Source: Microbacterium hydrocarbonoxydans
Lineage (GTDB): Bacteria > Actinomycetota > Actinomycetes > Actinomycetales > Microbacteriaceae
DNA: 64,000 nucleotides
Direction: 5' to 3'
Assembly (NCBI RefSeq): GCF_023715885.1
Contig: NZ_JAMBOY010000004.1
Span: 124,001 to 188,000, forward strand
Shown here: positions 25,443 to 36,278 of the stretch, in pieces
Position numbering within the stretch: the stretch's first letter is position 1
Layout: the number at the start of each line of letters is the position of its first letter
Made by a program: the position numbers and the translations under genes
The notes under the pieces: generated by a model
The model's input: only the letters and a program-made list of their open reading frames with translations
What the model was told of the DNA's origin: nothing
Database searches by the model: none

Positions 25443-26051
25443 ATGGAAGAACGTCAAGCCGCGTCCGTGCCCTTCGCCAGCGCGCTGCCCCGATGGGACG
25501 CGACGCAGACGCGCGTCCTCGACGCCGCCGACGAACTGATCGTGCGGCGCGGTGTGCACGGCGTGACGATCGCGGAACTCGCACGCCGCGCCGGACACAG
25601 CCGCCCCACGATCTACCGCAGCTGGAGCGATGCTGACGATGTGGTGCGGTCCGCACTGCTCCGCCGGGTCGCCGCCATCGTCGCGGAGTTCCCCGCCGCC
25701 TCGCGCTCCCGCGAGCAGTTGGTCGACGACGTCCTCCGTTTCTCGGCGCTCTTCCGCAGCGACGCCGTCTACGGTCGTCTGCTCGACGAAGAGCCGGAGG
25801 CGTTCACCCGGTACACCCTGCAGCGAGTCGGATCGAGTCAACGCCTCATCCTCTCGTGGCTGGGCGGCGCGATCTCGACCGCTCAGGAGCACGGCGATGT
25901 ACGCCGCGACGATCCTGCCGAGATGGCGGTGATGCTTCTGCTCCTCACCCAGTCCGCCGTCCTGTCGCACGGCACCGTGTCGGACCTCGTCTCGGAGAGC
26001 GCCTGGGAGCGCGAGCTGCGAGTCGCACTTCACGGGCTGTTGCGCGCATGA
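25443..26051 (+). CDS. TetR family transcriptional regulator of the lipid cluster
   Basis: 202 aa. The helix-turn-helix occupies residues 20-65: TRVLDAADELIVRRGVHGVT, then IAELARRAGHSRPTIYRSW. The C-terminal ligand domain is all-helical. Its position, with 20 bp to the divergent AGPS operon and a 4-nt overlap (ATGA) with the glycerol-3-phosphate dehydrogenase gene, points to control of both units, with a lipid or acyl ligand as likely signal. The start is ATG 25443. Confidence 0.87.
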   Translation: MEERQAASVPFASALPRWDATQTRVLDAADELIVRRGVHGVTIAELARRAGHSRPTIYRSWSDADDVVRSALLRRVAAIVAEFPAASRSREQLVDDVLRFSALFRSDAVYGRLLDEEPEAFTRYTLQRVGSSQRLILSWLGGAISTAQEHGDVRRDDPAEMAVMLLLLTQSAVLSHGTVSDLVSESAWERELRVALHGLLRA

Positions 26052-27499
26052 GCACCGACTCCGCCGACCTCAACGCCGCGCGTCGGGCTGCGGAGCTCGA
26101 CCGCTCCACCTCCGAGATCGCCGACGTGCTCGTGGTCGGCGGAGGCATCACCGGCGTGGGCGCGGCCCTCGACGCCGCGTTGCGGGGACTCTCAGTCACC
26201 CTGATCGAGGCGCACGACCTCGCCTACGGCACGAGTCGCTTCAGCTCGAAACTCGTGCACGGCGGACTCCGCTACCTCGCGACGGGCGATGTCGCCACCG
26301 CTCGTGAGAGCGCCGTCGAGCGGCACCTGCTCATGACGACCATCGCACCGCACCTGATCCGCCCGCTCGGTCAGCTGCTTCCCTTCGTGCCCGAGGTGAG
26401 CCTCCGACAACGCACGACCGGGGCGATCGGCATGGCACTCGGCGACGTCTTGCGGATGCGCGCCGGCACGTCGAGACGCACGCTGCCCGCACCGCGCCCG
26501 GCCACCGCGGCGAACTCCCGGCGGCTCGCGCCCGGCCTCGTGACGCGAGGTCTGCGCGGCGGCATGCTCTCCTTCGACGGTCAACTCGTCGACGACGCCC
26601 GACTCGTCGCCACCGTGGCCCGGACAGCCGCCGCGTACGGCGCTCGGATCCTCACCCGTGTGCGCGCCAGCTCGCTGCGCACTGACGGCGCCGCGGCGGA
26701 GGACGCACTCACCGGTACGCGGTTCGACCTGCGCGCTCGGAGCGTGATCAACGCGACCGGCGCGTGGGCGGGGACTCTCGATGACGGCATCACGATCCGG
26801 CCGAGCCGCGGCACGCACATCGTGCTGGATGCCGCGGACGTCGGCCACCCGTCGGTCGCACTGACGATCCCCCATGAGGGCTCGATCAGCCGCTTCGTCT
26901 TCGCCCTGCCGCAGCTCGACGGGCGCGTGATCGTCGGCCTCACCGACGAGGATGCGCCCGGACCCGTGCCGGACGTCGCGGCGCCGACCGAGACCGAGAT
27001 CGGGTTCCTGCTCGAGAATCTCAATCGCGTGCTCGAGCATCCCCTCACTCGCGATCACGTGCGGGGGGCTTTCGCCGGGCTGCGTCCGCTGGTGGACACC
27101 GGGGCCGCCTCGACCGCGGATATCTCCCGACGGCATCTCGTGACCGCATCCGAAGGCGGCTTCATCGATGTGCTCGGCGGCAAGCTCACGACTTACCGCC
27201 GCATGGCGGAGGACGCGGTCGACCTCGCGGTGTCGATGCGCCGGCTGGAGGCCGGCCCGAGCCGCACCGTCGGTCTCCGGCTGGTCGATCGACGCGTCCC
27301 GGCGGCATCCGCTCCGCTCGTCGAGGGCATTCCCCTCGGCCGGGAGGAGGTCGTGTTCGCCGTGCGGTCGGAGGGCGCGTTGACGGCATCCGACGTCCTC
27401 GACCGTCGCACCCGGGTCGGCCTCGTCGATGCCGACCGGGCACGGTGCGAGTCCACAGTCGAAGCCGTGGTCGCCGAGACGCTCGCCGAGCTGGTGTGA
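26048..27499 (+). CDS. glpD: Glycerol-3-phosphate dehydrogenase (FAD)
   Basis: 483 aa. The FAD motif VVGGGITGVGAALDAALRG starts near residue 28, followed by the GlpD signature FSSKLVHGGLRYL, and RPSRGTHIVLD and GGKLTTYRRMAEDA further on. It oxidises glycerol-3-phosphate to dihydroxyacetone phosphate at the membrane. It is shorter than typical GlpD enzymes because the C-terminal helical domain is reduced to about 70 residues. In context its product DHAP is also the head group for the AGPS-type reaction encoded divergently. The ATG overlaps the TetR stop. Confidence 0.87.
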   Translation: MSTDSADLNAARRAAELDRSTSEIADVLVVGGGITGVGAALDAALRGLSVTLIEAHDLAYGTSRFSSKLVHGGLRYLATGDVATARESAVERHLLMTTIAPHLIRPLGQLLPFVPEVSLRQRTTGAIGMALGDVLRMRAGTSRRTLPAPRPATAANSRRLAPGLVTRGLRGGMLSFDGQLVDDARLVATVARTAAAYGARILTRVRASSLRTDGAAAEDALTGTRFDLRARSVINATGAWAGTLDDGITIRPSRGTHIVLDAADVGHPSVALTIPHEGSISRFVFALPQLDGRVIVGLTDEDAPGPVPDVAAPTETEIGFLLENLNRVLEHPLTRDHVRGAFAGLRPLVDTGAASTADISRRHLVTASEGGFIDVLGGKLTTYRRMAEDAVDLAVSMRRLEAGPSRTVGLRLVDRRVPAASAPLVEGIPLGREEVVFAVRSEGALTASDVLDRRTRVGLVDADRARCESTVEAVVAETLAELV

Positions 27500-27628
27500 C
27501 CGGATCCCCGAGGGCCCTGTGACCACCGTGCATCGGGCCGGGGAACGACCGCCGAACAACACGTGAAATGCGCCGCCGTCGTGCGTCGGACAGCCGCGCG
27601 ACCCGCAGCGACCGTGCACAGTGGTCCC

Positions 27629-28324
27629 ATGGACATGATCCTGTCGATGCTCGGCGGCAAGGGGATGTCGGGGCTCTTCAAGACCGGCACGGCGATCCTC
27701 ACCATCCTGCTCGTGGTGCCTGCCCTGTTGAAGATCTTCGTCGTGACGGTCGACGAGGGGTGGGCGGCGATCCGCACCCGCAACGGAAAGCCGATCATCC
27801 GCAACCGGCCCGCGCGACGCCCCGTGAACCGCGGCGGTGCGGTCGGAGAGGTCGTGGTCCTGAACCCCGGCACGCATGGCGCGTTCCCGCTCTTCTACTG
27901 GTACAAGCTCATCGACGTGCGGTGCCGCGCGACCGACCTTCCCGCACGGGAGATGACCGGTGCGAGCGGTCACCAGCATCGCGTGCACGCCTCGTTCGAG
28001 TGGCGGCCGATACCGAACGGACGCGACCTGCGGGTGTTCGAGCTCGACGTCGTGAACGTGACCGAACGCGCGTCGAACATCGTCGGCGCGTCGCTGCGAG
28101 ATGTGATCCGCGGCCTCGATGGCGCCGACCTCCCGCACAACGACGAGATCAGCACGCGGGTGATCGCGGCCAGCGCCGACGAGGTGCGTCGCGCGTGCGG
28201 AGTCGAACTCGTGCGCGTCATGGTCACCGGGGACGCGCTGACCGACGGCTATCTGCTCGCCACGGCGTTGCGCGATTCGGAGCGGGGCGCCGAAGCCGTC
28301 GCGGCCCTGCACGCCCTGAACTGA
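27629..28324 (+). CDS. Band 7/SPFH-like membrane-anchored protein
   Basis: 231 aa. One N-terminal transmembrane helix (about residues 17-38) is followed by VDEGWAAIRTRNGKPI, a typical entry to a Band 7/SPFH domain, then VVVLNPGTHGAFPLFYWYKLIDVR and a helical tail. SPFH proteins form membrane scaffolds; no partner NfeD or FtsH gene is adjacent. The start ATG 27629 follows CACAGT by 6 nt, a weak leaderless signal. The 129 bp upstream hold nothing else I can name. Confidence 0.7.
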   Translation: MDMILSMLGGKGMSGLFKTGTAILTILLVVPALLKIFVVTVDEGWAAIRTRNGKPIIRNRPARRPVNRGGAVGEVVVLNPGTHGAFPLFYWYKLIDVRCRATDLPAREMTGASGHQHRVHASFEWRPIPNGRDLRVFELDVVNVTERASNIVGASLRDVIRGLDGADLPHNDEISTRVIAASADEVRRACGVELVRVMVTGDALTDGYLLATALRDSERGAEAVAALHALN

Positions 28325-28348
28325 GTCATGCCGCCTCCGGCGCGCTGA

Positions 28349-30289
28349 TCAGCCGCGTTCGTGCAGGGGGAACTCGATGGCTCCGGTCTCGCCCGACTGA
28401 CGCGCCACCGGGATGCGGGTCCCGAGCACCTGCGCCACGACGTCTTGCGCGATCTTCGATGCCGTGAGCCCGGCGTCCGCGAGGATCTGGTCGCGCGAGG
28501 CGTGGTCGATGAACTCGTCGGGAAGCCCGAGCTCGTCGACCGCCGTGTCGATGCCCGCCTCACGCAGAACCTGCCGCACGCGGGTGCCGACGCCACCCAC
28601 GCGGATGCCGTCCTCCAGCGTGATCACGAGACGATGCCGCGCGGCGAGCTCGACGATGGAGGGCTGCACGGGGATCGCCCAGCGCGGATCGATGACGGTA
28701 GCGCCGATTCCCTGTGCACGGAGCCTCTCGGCGACGTCGACCGCCAACGACGCGAACGGGCCGATGCCGACGACCAGCACATCTTCGGACTCGCCGCGGG
28801 CGAGCACGTCCACGCCGTCCTCGAGGCGTTCGATCGCGGGGAGGTCAGGGGCGACGTCGCCCTTCGGGAAGCGGATGACGGTCGGGGCGTCCTCCACGAG
28901 CACCGCCTCGTCCAGCGCCTCCTGCAGTCGGACCGCGTCTCGAGGAGCCGCGATGCGGATATGCGGCACGATCTGCAGCATCGCGAGGTCCCACATGCCG
29001 TGGTGACTGGGACCGTCCGGTCCGGTGACGCCCGCGCGGTCGAGCACGAAGGTGACACCGGCGCGATGCAGCGCGACGTCCATGAGCACCTGGTCGAACG
29101 CGCGGTTCATGAAGGTCGCGTAGAGCGCGACCACGGGGTGCAGGCCCCCGAACGCGAGACCGGCAGCTGAGGCGACGGCATGCTGCTCGGCGATGCCGAC
29201 GTCGTAGACCCGGTCGGGGAAACGCTCCGCGAACGGCGCGAGGCCGGTCGGTCGCAGCATCGCCGCGGTCATGGCGATCACGTCGGGACGGCGCTCGCCG
29301 ACCGAGACCAGAGCATCCGAGAACACGTCGGTCCATCCCCGACCGCCGGAGCCGAGCGTCTCGCCCGTTGCCGGGTCGATGCGTCCGACGGCGTGGAACT
29401 GGTCGGCCTCGTCGTCGCGAGCCGGCTGATACCCGCGACCCTTCTCGGTGATCGCGTGCACGATGACGGGCGCCCCGTAGGATTTCGCGAGTTCGAGGGT
29501 CTCGATGAGGGCCGGCAGATCGTGACCGTCGACCGGACCGAGGTACTTGATGTCGAGGTTGGAGTAGAGCGCCTCGTTGTTCGTGAAGCGCGACAGGAAG
29601 CCGTGCGTACCGCCACGCACGCCCCGGAACACAGCGCGACCGACGGGGCCGAAGGCTCGGAACAGACGATCGGATCGCTGGTGCAGGTGCTTGTACGCAG
29701 CGGCCGTGCGCACCCGGTTCAGGTAGCGCGACATGCCGCCGATGGTCGGAGCGTACGAGCGTCCGTTGTCGTTCACGACGATGACCAGGTTCCGATCGTT
29801 GTCGTCGGAGATGTTGTTGAGCGCCTCCCACGTCATGCCGCCCGTCAGCGCGCCGTCGCCCACGACCGCGACCACGTGGCGGTCGGCGCGTCCCGTCGCC
29901 GTGAGGGCGCGCGAGACGCCGTCGGCCCAGCTCAGCGAACTCGACGCATGCGACGACTCGACGACGTCGTGCGAGCTCTCGCCCCGTTGCGGGTAGCCGG
30001 CCAGACCGCCGCGAAGGCGCAGCGAGGAGAAGTCCTGCCGTCCGGTCAGGAGTTTGTGCACGTAGGACTGATGTCCCGTGTCGAAGATGAACGGGTCGTC
30101 CGGCGAGGAGAAGACCCGGTGGAGGGCGATCGTGAGCTCCACGACGCCGAGGTTCGGGCCGAGGTGGCCTCCGGTCTGAGACACGTTCTCGACCAGGAAC
30201 TCGCGGATCTCACCCGCGAGCTCGACGAGTTGGTCCTCGGTCAGGGAGTCGAGGTCACGGGGTCCTGAGATGCTCCGGAGAATGGGCAT
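28349..30289 (-). CDS. dxs: 1-deoxy-D-xylulose-5-phosphate synthase
   Basis: 646 aa. The N-terminal TPP module contains FDTGHQSYVHKLLTGR and the TPP/Mg motif GDGALTGGMTWEALNN ... NDN. The transketolase-like middle part has YDVGIAEQHAV with the catalytic Glu, and DRAGVTGPDGPSHHG. It condenses pyruvate and glyceraldehyde-3-phosphate for the MEP isoprenoid pathway. The start ATG 30289 has AGGAGG 5 nt upstream; the GTG two codons earlier would sit on that site. A -10 TAGGAT is seen at 30352-30347. It is downstream of the acnA terminator and so has its own promoter. Confidence 0.95.
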   Translation of the reverse strand: MPILRSISGPRDLDSLTEDQLVELAGEIREFLVENVSQTGGHLGPNLGVVELTIALHRVFSSPDDPFIFDTGHQSYVHKLLTGRQDFSSLRLRGGLAGYPQRGESSHDVVESSHASSSLSWADGVSRALTATGRADRHVVAVVGDGALTGGMTWEALNNISDDNDRNLVIVVNDNGRSYAPTIGGMSRYLNRVRTAAAYKHLHQRSDRLFRAFGPVGRAVFRGVRGGTHGFLSRFTNNEALYSNLDIKYLGPVDGHDLPALIETLELAKSYGAPVIVHAITEKGRGYQPARDDEADQFHAVGRIDPATGETLGSGGRGWTDVFSDALVSVGERRPDVIAMTAAMLRPTGLAPFAERFPDRVYDVGIAEQHAVASAAGLAFGGLHPVVALYATFMNRAFDQVLMDVALHRAGVTFVLDRAGVTGPDGPSHHGMWDLAMLQIVPHIRIAAPRDAVRLQEALDEAVLVEDAPTVIRFPKGDVAPDLPAIERLEDGVDVLARGESEDVLVVGIGPFASLAVDVAERLRAQGIGATVIDPRWAIPVQPSIVELAARHRLVITLEDGIRVGGVGTRVRQVLREAGIDTAVDELGLPDEFIDHASRDQILADAGLTASKIAQDVVAQVLGTRIPVARQSGETGAIEFPLHERG

Positions 30290-30346
30290 CTGCACCTCCT
30301 CACAGGCACCGTCGGGGCAGCCGATTCCGGTTCGGATGCAGGTTCG

Positions 30347-30352
30347 ATCCTA
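30347..30352 (-). promoter_or_regulatory. Likely dxs -10 element TAGGAT
   Basis: TAGGAT on the minus strand lies about 58 nt upstream of the dxs ATG, between the acnA terminator and the gene. No clear -35 is seen. Confidence 0.4.
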
Positions 30353-30397
30353 CCCCGCCGGGCCCGGGAAGACCTGGAGCGCAGAAGCCCCTTGACA

Positions 30398-30441
30398 CAC
30401 GCAGAGGGGCCCGGTTCCGAAGACCCGGGCCCCTCTGCGTG
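30398..30441 (-). terminator. Terminator after acnA
   Basis: A perfect 17-bp stem (30398-30414 with 30425-30441) with a 10-nt loop starts 4 nt after the acnA stop. Confidence 0.88.
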
Positions 30442-30444
30442 CGA

Positions 30445-33282
<2,838 letters not shown>

Positions 33283-33408
33283 GAATCCGTCTCCTTCTAT
33301 TCGGATGGGGGCGACAGGCGCCTCCATCTTGCTCGCCAGCGAGCCCCTGCGGCTAGCAAGGCAGACCTAACCAGTCTGCTCCGCTCGACCCATGGGCGGA
33401 AGCCTGCA

Positions 33409-33432
33409 ATTTATCTTGATGTCAAGATAAAT
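33409..33432. promoter_or_regulatory. 24-bp perfect palindrome upstream of acnA
   Basis: Arms ATTTATCTTGA (33409-33419) and TCAAGATAAAT (33422-33432) flank a 2-bp centre. The site starts 4 bp after the DUF3159 stop codon and is AT-rich in a very GC-rich region. Its form fits a dimeric MarR-type operator. In Streptomyces coelicolor the MarR protein TamR is known to control aconitase, so a similar regulator is a reasonable guess. No rho-independent terminator features (T run) are present, although it could also stop DUF3159 transcription. Confidence 0.65.
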
Positions 33433-33435
33433 CTA

Positions 33436-34182
33436 TCACGACTGAGACGGCTTCTCCGCCTGCGGCGCGCGCGGATACAGCGCACGCACGACGAGCCAGG
33501 TGACCGCGATGAGCGGTGCGAACAGCGGGAGTCCCATGATGAGCTTGAGGGTGCCGAGCACGGCAACCTCGTTCGCGAGATAGAGCGGCAGCTGCACGGC
33601 GAGACGGGCGAAGAAGAGCGCGGCCCACGCGACTCCGAGCCAGAGGAAGGCCCGGCGCTTGCGGCGGTCCTTCCGCCAGGCGGTACCCTCGCCCATGAGG
33701 AATCCGACCGCGAGGCCGATGAGCGACCAGCCGATCAGCGCCGATACGAGCATCGCCGTGCCGTACGCGGCGTTCGTGATGAGGCCGGGGACGAAGTTGT
33801 CGGCGCCGCGTCCGGTGAACAGCGCGAGGCCCGCAGCAGCGGCGGCTGCCACGAGGCCGCCGATCGCGGCGGACGGCGGCGACTTCTGCAGCAGCCGGAC
33901 CACCGTGAAGACAGCGGCGAGACCGACCGAGACACCCAAGGAGAGGATCAGCGGCTCGGGGCGGACGGTGAAGATGATGACGAATGCGAGGCTCGGCAGG
34001 ACGGATTCCAGGATGCCGCGCACGCCCCCGATCGCCGACCAGACGACCTGACGGGTCGCCCCCGACGTCGCGGGATCGAGGCCCGCGCGGCGCGCAGCAC
34101 CTCCGAGCGCGGCACCGAGGACCTCTGACGCGCTCTGCTCGCGTTCGGGCTCGGGCGCCGGCGGGGTCAGCGGCGTGCTCAC
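33436..34182 (-). CDS. DUF3159 membrane protein
   Basis: 248 aa with six hydrophobic segments. GATRQVVWSAIGGVRGILESVLP, ALIGWSLIGLAVGFLMGEG, WRKDRRKRRAFLWLGVAWA and RLAVQLPLYLANEV identify the actinobacterial DUF3159 family, of unknown function. The GTG start overlaps the DUF3710 stop (GTGA). It is the last gene of the dut-DUF3710-DUF3159 operon, conserved in Actinobacteria. Confidence 0.87.
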   Translation of the reverse strand: MSTPLTPPAPEPEREQSASEVLGAALGGAARRAGLDPATSGATRQVVWSAIGGVRGILESVLPSLAFVIIFTVRPEPLILSLGVSVGLAAVFTVVRLLQKSPPSAAIGGLVAAAAAAGLALFTGRGADNFVPGLITNAAYGTAMLVSALIGWSLIGLAVGFLMGEGTAWRKDRRKRRAFLWLGVAWAALFFARLAVQLPLYLANEVAVLGTLKLIMGLPLFAPLIAVTWLVVRALYPRAPQAEKPSQS

Positions 34183-34766
34183 GCCGAGCCCGGAGTCGCC
34201 GGCATCTTCAGCGGGATGAGGTCGCGCGGCGGCATCGGCGCGCCTCCGCGCACGACCACGATCGAGCGGAACAGGTCCTCGACCTTCGCTGCGGCATCGA
34301 GGTCGGATGCCGCGGCTCCGCCGATCACGCCGCGCAGGAACCAGCGGGGGCCGTCGATGCCGATGAAGCGCGCGAGTCGAAGCTCGGAGCCCTCACTGGC
34401 GGGCGCAGGCACCTCGGCGAGCAGCTCCTTGCCCAGGGGACCCTCGCGCTCCTCGACGCGGCCACCCTGCGCTCGGACCTGGTCGCGGAGCTGCACGCGC
34501 GTCTCGTCCCACAGACCGCCGGATCGCGGCGCCGCGAACGGCTGCACCTGCAGCGACGACTCGGCATAGTCGAGACCGACAGCGACGATGCGCTTGGACT
34601 GCTCCTCGACCTCGAGACGCAGGTTCAGCCCCTCGCGCGGCAGGATCTTGATGCCGCCGAGATCGATGTACGGGCGGACCGGGTTGGCCTCGGAGTCGTC
34701 GAACGGCCCGTCGGTCGCGCGGTTCGCGGGTGCGGACTTCGAGGGAGTCGCGTTGTTGTCAGTCAT
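34179..34766 (-). CDS. DUF3710 family protein
   Basis: 195 aa. A polar N-terminal tail (30 residues) precedes the DUF3710 core: YIDLGGIKILPREGLNLRLE, VQPFAAPRSGGLWDETR, GPLGKELLAEVP and IGIDGPRWFLRGVI. The family is soluble, conserved next to dut in Actinobacteria, and of unknown function. The ATG start overlaps the end of dut by 8 nt, and its stop overlaps the DUF3159 start, so all three are translationally coupled. Confidence 0.87.
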   Translation of the reverse strand: MTDNNATPSKSAPANRATDGPFDDSEANPVRPYIDLGGIKILPREGLNLRLEVEEQSKRIVAVGLDYAESSLQVQPFAAPRSGGLWDETRVQLRDQVRAQGGRVEEREGPLGKELLAEVPAPASEGSELRLARFIGIDGPRWFLRGVIGGAAASDLDAAAKVEDLFRSIVVVRGGAPMPPRDLIPLKMPATPGSA

Positions 34767-35232
34767 GGACCTGTCCTGCCGGGGTCGAGTGGGTTCCTGC
34801 CTGGTAGCCGGTCGAGCCGAAGCCGCCTTCGCCGCGGACGCTCTCGGGCAGCTCTTCGACCGGGATGAACGTGGCTCGGGTCACGGGCATGACGATCAGC
34901 TGCGCGATGCGGTCGCCGACGGCCACATCGTACGCGCTGTGGATGTCGGTGTTGATCAGACTCACCTTGATCTCGCCGCGGTAGCCCGCATCGACGGTTC
35001 CGGGAGAGTTGACGATCGAGATGCCGTGCTTGGCCGCGAGTCCGCTGCGCGGCACGACGAAGGCGGCGTACCCCTCCGGCAGCGCGATCCGCACGCCGGT
35101 CGCGACGAGAGCGCGCTCCCCCGGGGCGAGATGCACGGCCTCGGCGGCGACCAGATCCGCTCCCGCATCGCCCGGATGGGCGTAGCCGGGCACGACAGAC
35201 GCGATAATGGGGACATCCACGGAATCAGTCAC
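34759..35232 (-). CDS. dut: dUTP diphosphatase
   Basis: 157 aa, the trimeric dUTPase family. Motifs in order: HPGDAGADLVAAE (motif 1), PRSGLAAKHGI (motif 2), NSPGTVDAGYRGEIKV (motif 3, with the catalytic Asp), RIAQLIVMPV (motif 4), and the C-terminal P-loop-like RGEGGFGSTG (motif 5). It hydrolyses dUTP to dUMP, preventing uracil misincorporation. The GTG 35232 start is 6 nt behind a -10 TAGCCT, indicating a leaderless transcript. Only 12 bp separate it from the divergent DUF3093 start. Confidence 0.94.
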   Translation of the reverse strand: MTDSVDVPIIASVVPGYAHPGDAGADLVAAEAVHLAPGERALVATGVRIALPEGYAAFVVPRSGLAAKHGISIVNSPGTVDAGYRGEIKVSLINTDIHSAYDVAVGDRIAQLIVMPVTRATFIPVEELPESVRGEGGFGSTGYQAGTHSTPAGQVHD

Positions 35233-35238
35233 CCCACG

Positions 35239-35244
35239 AGGCTA
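35239..35244 (-). promoter_or_regulatory. -10 hexamer TAGCCT of dut, leaderless start
   Basis: TAGCCT (minus) ends 6 nt before the dut GTG. It abuts the divergent ATG at 35245, so the -35 region of dut must lie inside the DUF3093 coding sequence. Confidence 0.5.
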
Positions 35245-35709
35245 ATGCAGAACACCGCCCCCGACGCGCGAGTCCGCTACCGCGAGCGGCTGTCGCCGAG
35301 CCTCTGGTTGCTCGTGACGATCGCTCTCGCCGGACCGATGGTCGCTCTCATCTTCATCCCCGCCGGATCGACGGTGGCTCTCGCGATCGGCGTCGCCGTC
35401 TCGGCGCTGCTGGTCGCCGGGGCGATAGCGCTCACGCCCGTCGTCTCGGTCGAGGGCGACGAGCTCCGCGCGGGACGCGCGCACATCGAGGTGCACCACC
35501 TCGGCCGGCCCGTGCCGCTCACCGGCGAAGAGGCGCGCCAGGCCCGTGGCCCGGCTCTTCCCGCACGCGGCTGGCACCTGGTCCGCGGGGGCATCGACGG
35601 CGTCGTCGTGGTGCCGAACGTCGACCCTGACGATCCGGTCACGGCTTGGACCATCTCGACCCGCACGCCCGACCGTCTCGCCGCCGCGATCGAGGCCGCG
35701 CGCTCCTGA
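35245..35709 (+). CDS. DUF3093 membrane protein
   Basis: 154 aa. YRERLSPSLWLLV leads into two adjacent transmembrane helices (about residues 21-65). A soluble beta-rich part follows, with ELRAGRAHIEVHHLGRPVPL, RGPALPARGWHLVRGGI and PVTAWTISTRTP. These are the marks of the DUF3093 family, conserved next to dut in Actinobacteria and of unknown function. The ATG 35245 lies 12 bp from the divergent dut start. ACGAGG just upstream can serve as ribosome site. Confidence 0.85.
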   Translation: MQNTAPDARVRYRERLSPSLWLLVTIALAGPMVALIFIPAGSTVALAIGVAVSALLVAGAIALTPVVSVEGDELRAGRAHIEVHHLGRPVPLTGEEARQARGPALPARGWHLVRGGIDGVVVVPNVDPDDPVTAWTISTRTPDRLAAAIEAARS

Positions 35710-35740
35710 CCCGGCGGCGCGGTCGGCCCCGAAACGACAA

Positions 35741-35768
35741 CGCGCCCCTGACCGAAGTCGGGGGCGCG
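35741..35768. terminator. Bidirectional terminator between DUF3093 and DUF4193
   Basis: CGCGCCCC (35741-35748) pairs with GGGGCGCG (35761-35768), and inner GAC/GTC pairs extend the stem to about 12 bp around a cgaa loop. Confidence 0.8.
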
Positions 35769-35788
35769 CACGTCTCGCTCGGATGCGC

Positions 35789-36082
35789 TCAGGCAGCGCA
35801 CTCCTTGCAGATGGGGCCGTCGGGCCCCTCGTGGTCGAGCTGGGAGCGGTGCTTCACGAGGAAGCAGCTCATGCAGGTGAACTCGTCCTGCTGCGCGGGC
35901 AGCACGACGACATCGAGCTCGAGGTCGGACAGGTCGGCACCGGGGAGGTCGAAGCTGGACGGGTTGTCCGCATCCTCGTCTCCCGTGGAGCCGGAGTTCT
36001 TGTCCGGCACACGCTCCTTGAGGGCTTCGATCGACTCGGAGTCGTCTTCACTCTTGCGGGGAGCGTCGTAGTCGGTTGCCAT
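35789..36082 (-). CDS. DUF4193 zinc-ribbon protein
   Basis: 97 aa. MATDYDAPRK begins the protein, with an acidic middle (residues 12-60) and a C-terminal CMSC ... CKEC pair that should bind zinc. This is the actinobacterial DUF4193 family. It is usually found between DUF3093 and sepH, as here. The function is unknown; resemblance to other small zinc-ribbon proteins suggests a nucleic-acid or RNA polymerase partner, which is only an inference. The start is ATG 36082 with GGAGA upstream. Confidence 0.87.
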   Translation of the reverse strand: MATDYDAPRKSEDDSESIEALKERVPDKNSGSTGDEDADNPSSFDLPGADLSDLELDVVVLPAQQDEFTCMSCFLVKHRSQLDHEGPDGPICKECAA

Positions 36083-36278
36083 ATGGAGAATCTCCACTTT
36101 CATGCGAGTGGGTGGTGCGCCGTCGGGGTAATCGGCGGCCATAGTTTGCACGACCGTGGGTGAATAAGCAAATGCCCGCGGGTGCGACAGAGCAAACTCG
36201 CGGCACGCCCGCTGTATTCCCCCGTCGGACGGCCGCCGCGTGACAGCATGAACGCACAGCCACAAGAGGGGCATTCGC

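Noticed and set aside
33352..33370. Possible DtxR/IdeR iron box upstream of acnA
   Set aside because: Matches 11 of 19 positions with only one good half (GGCAGACCTAA); too weak to call.
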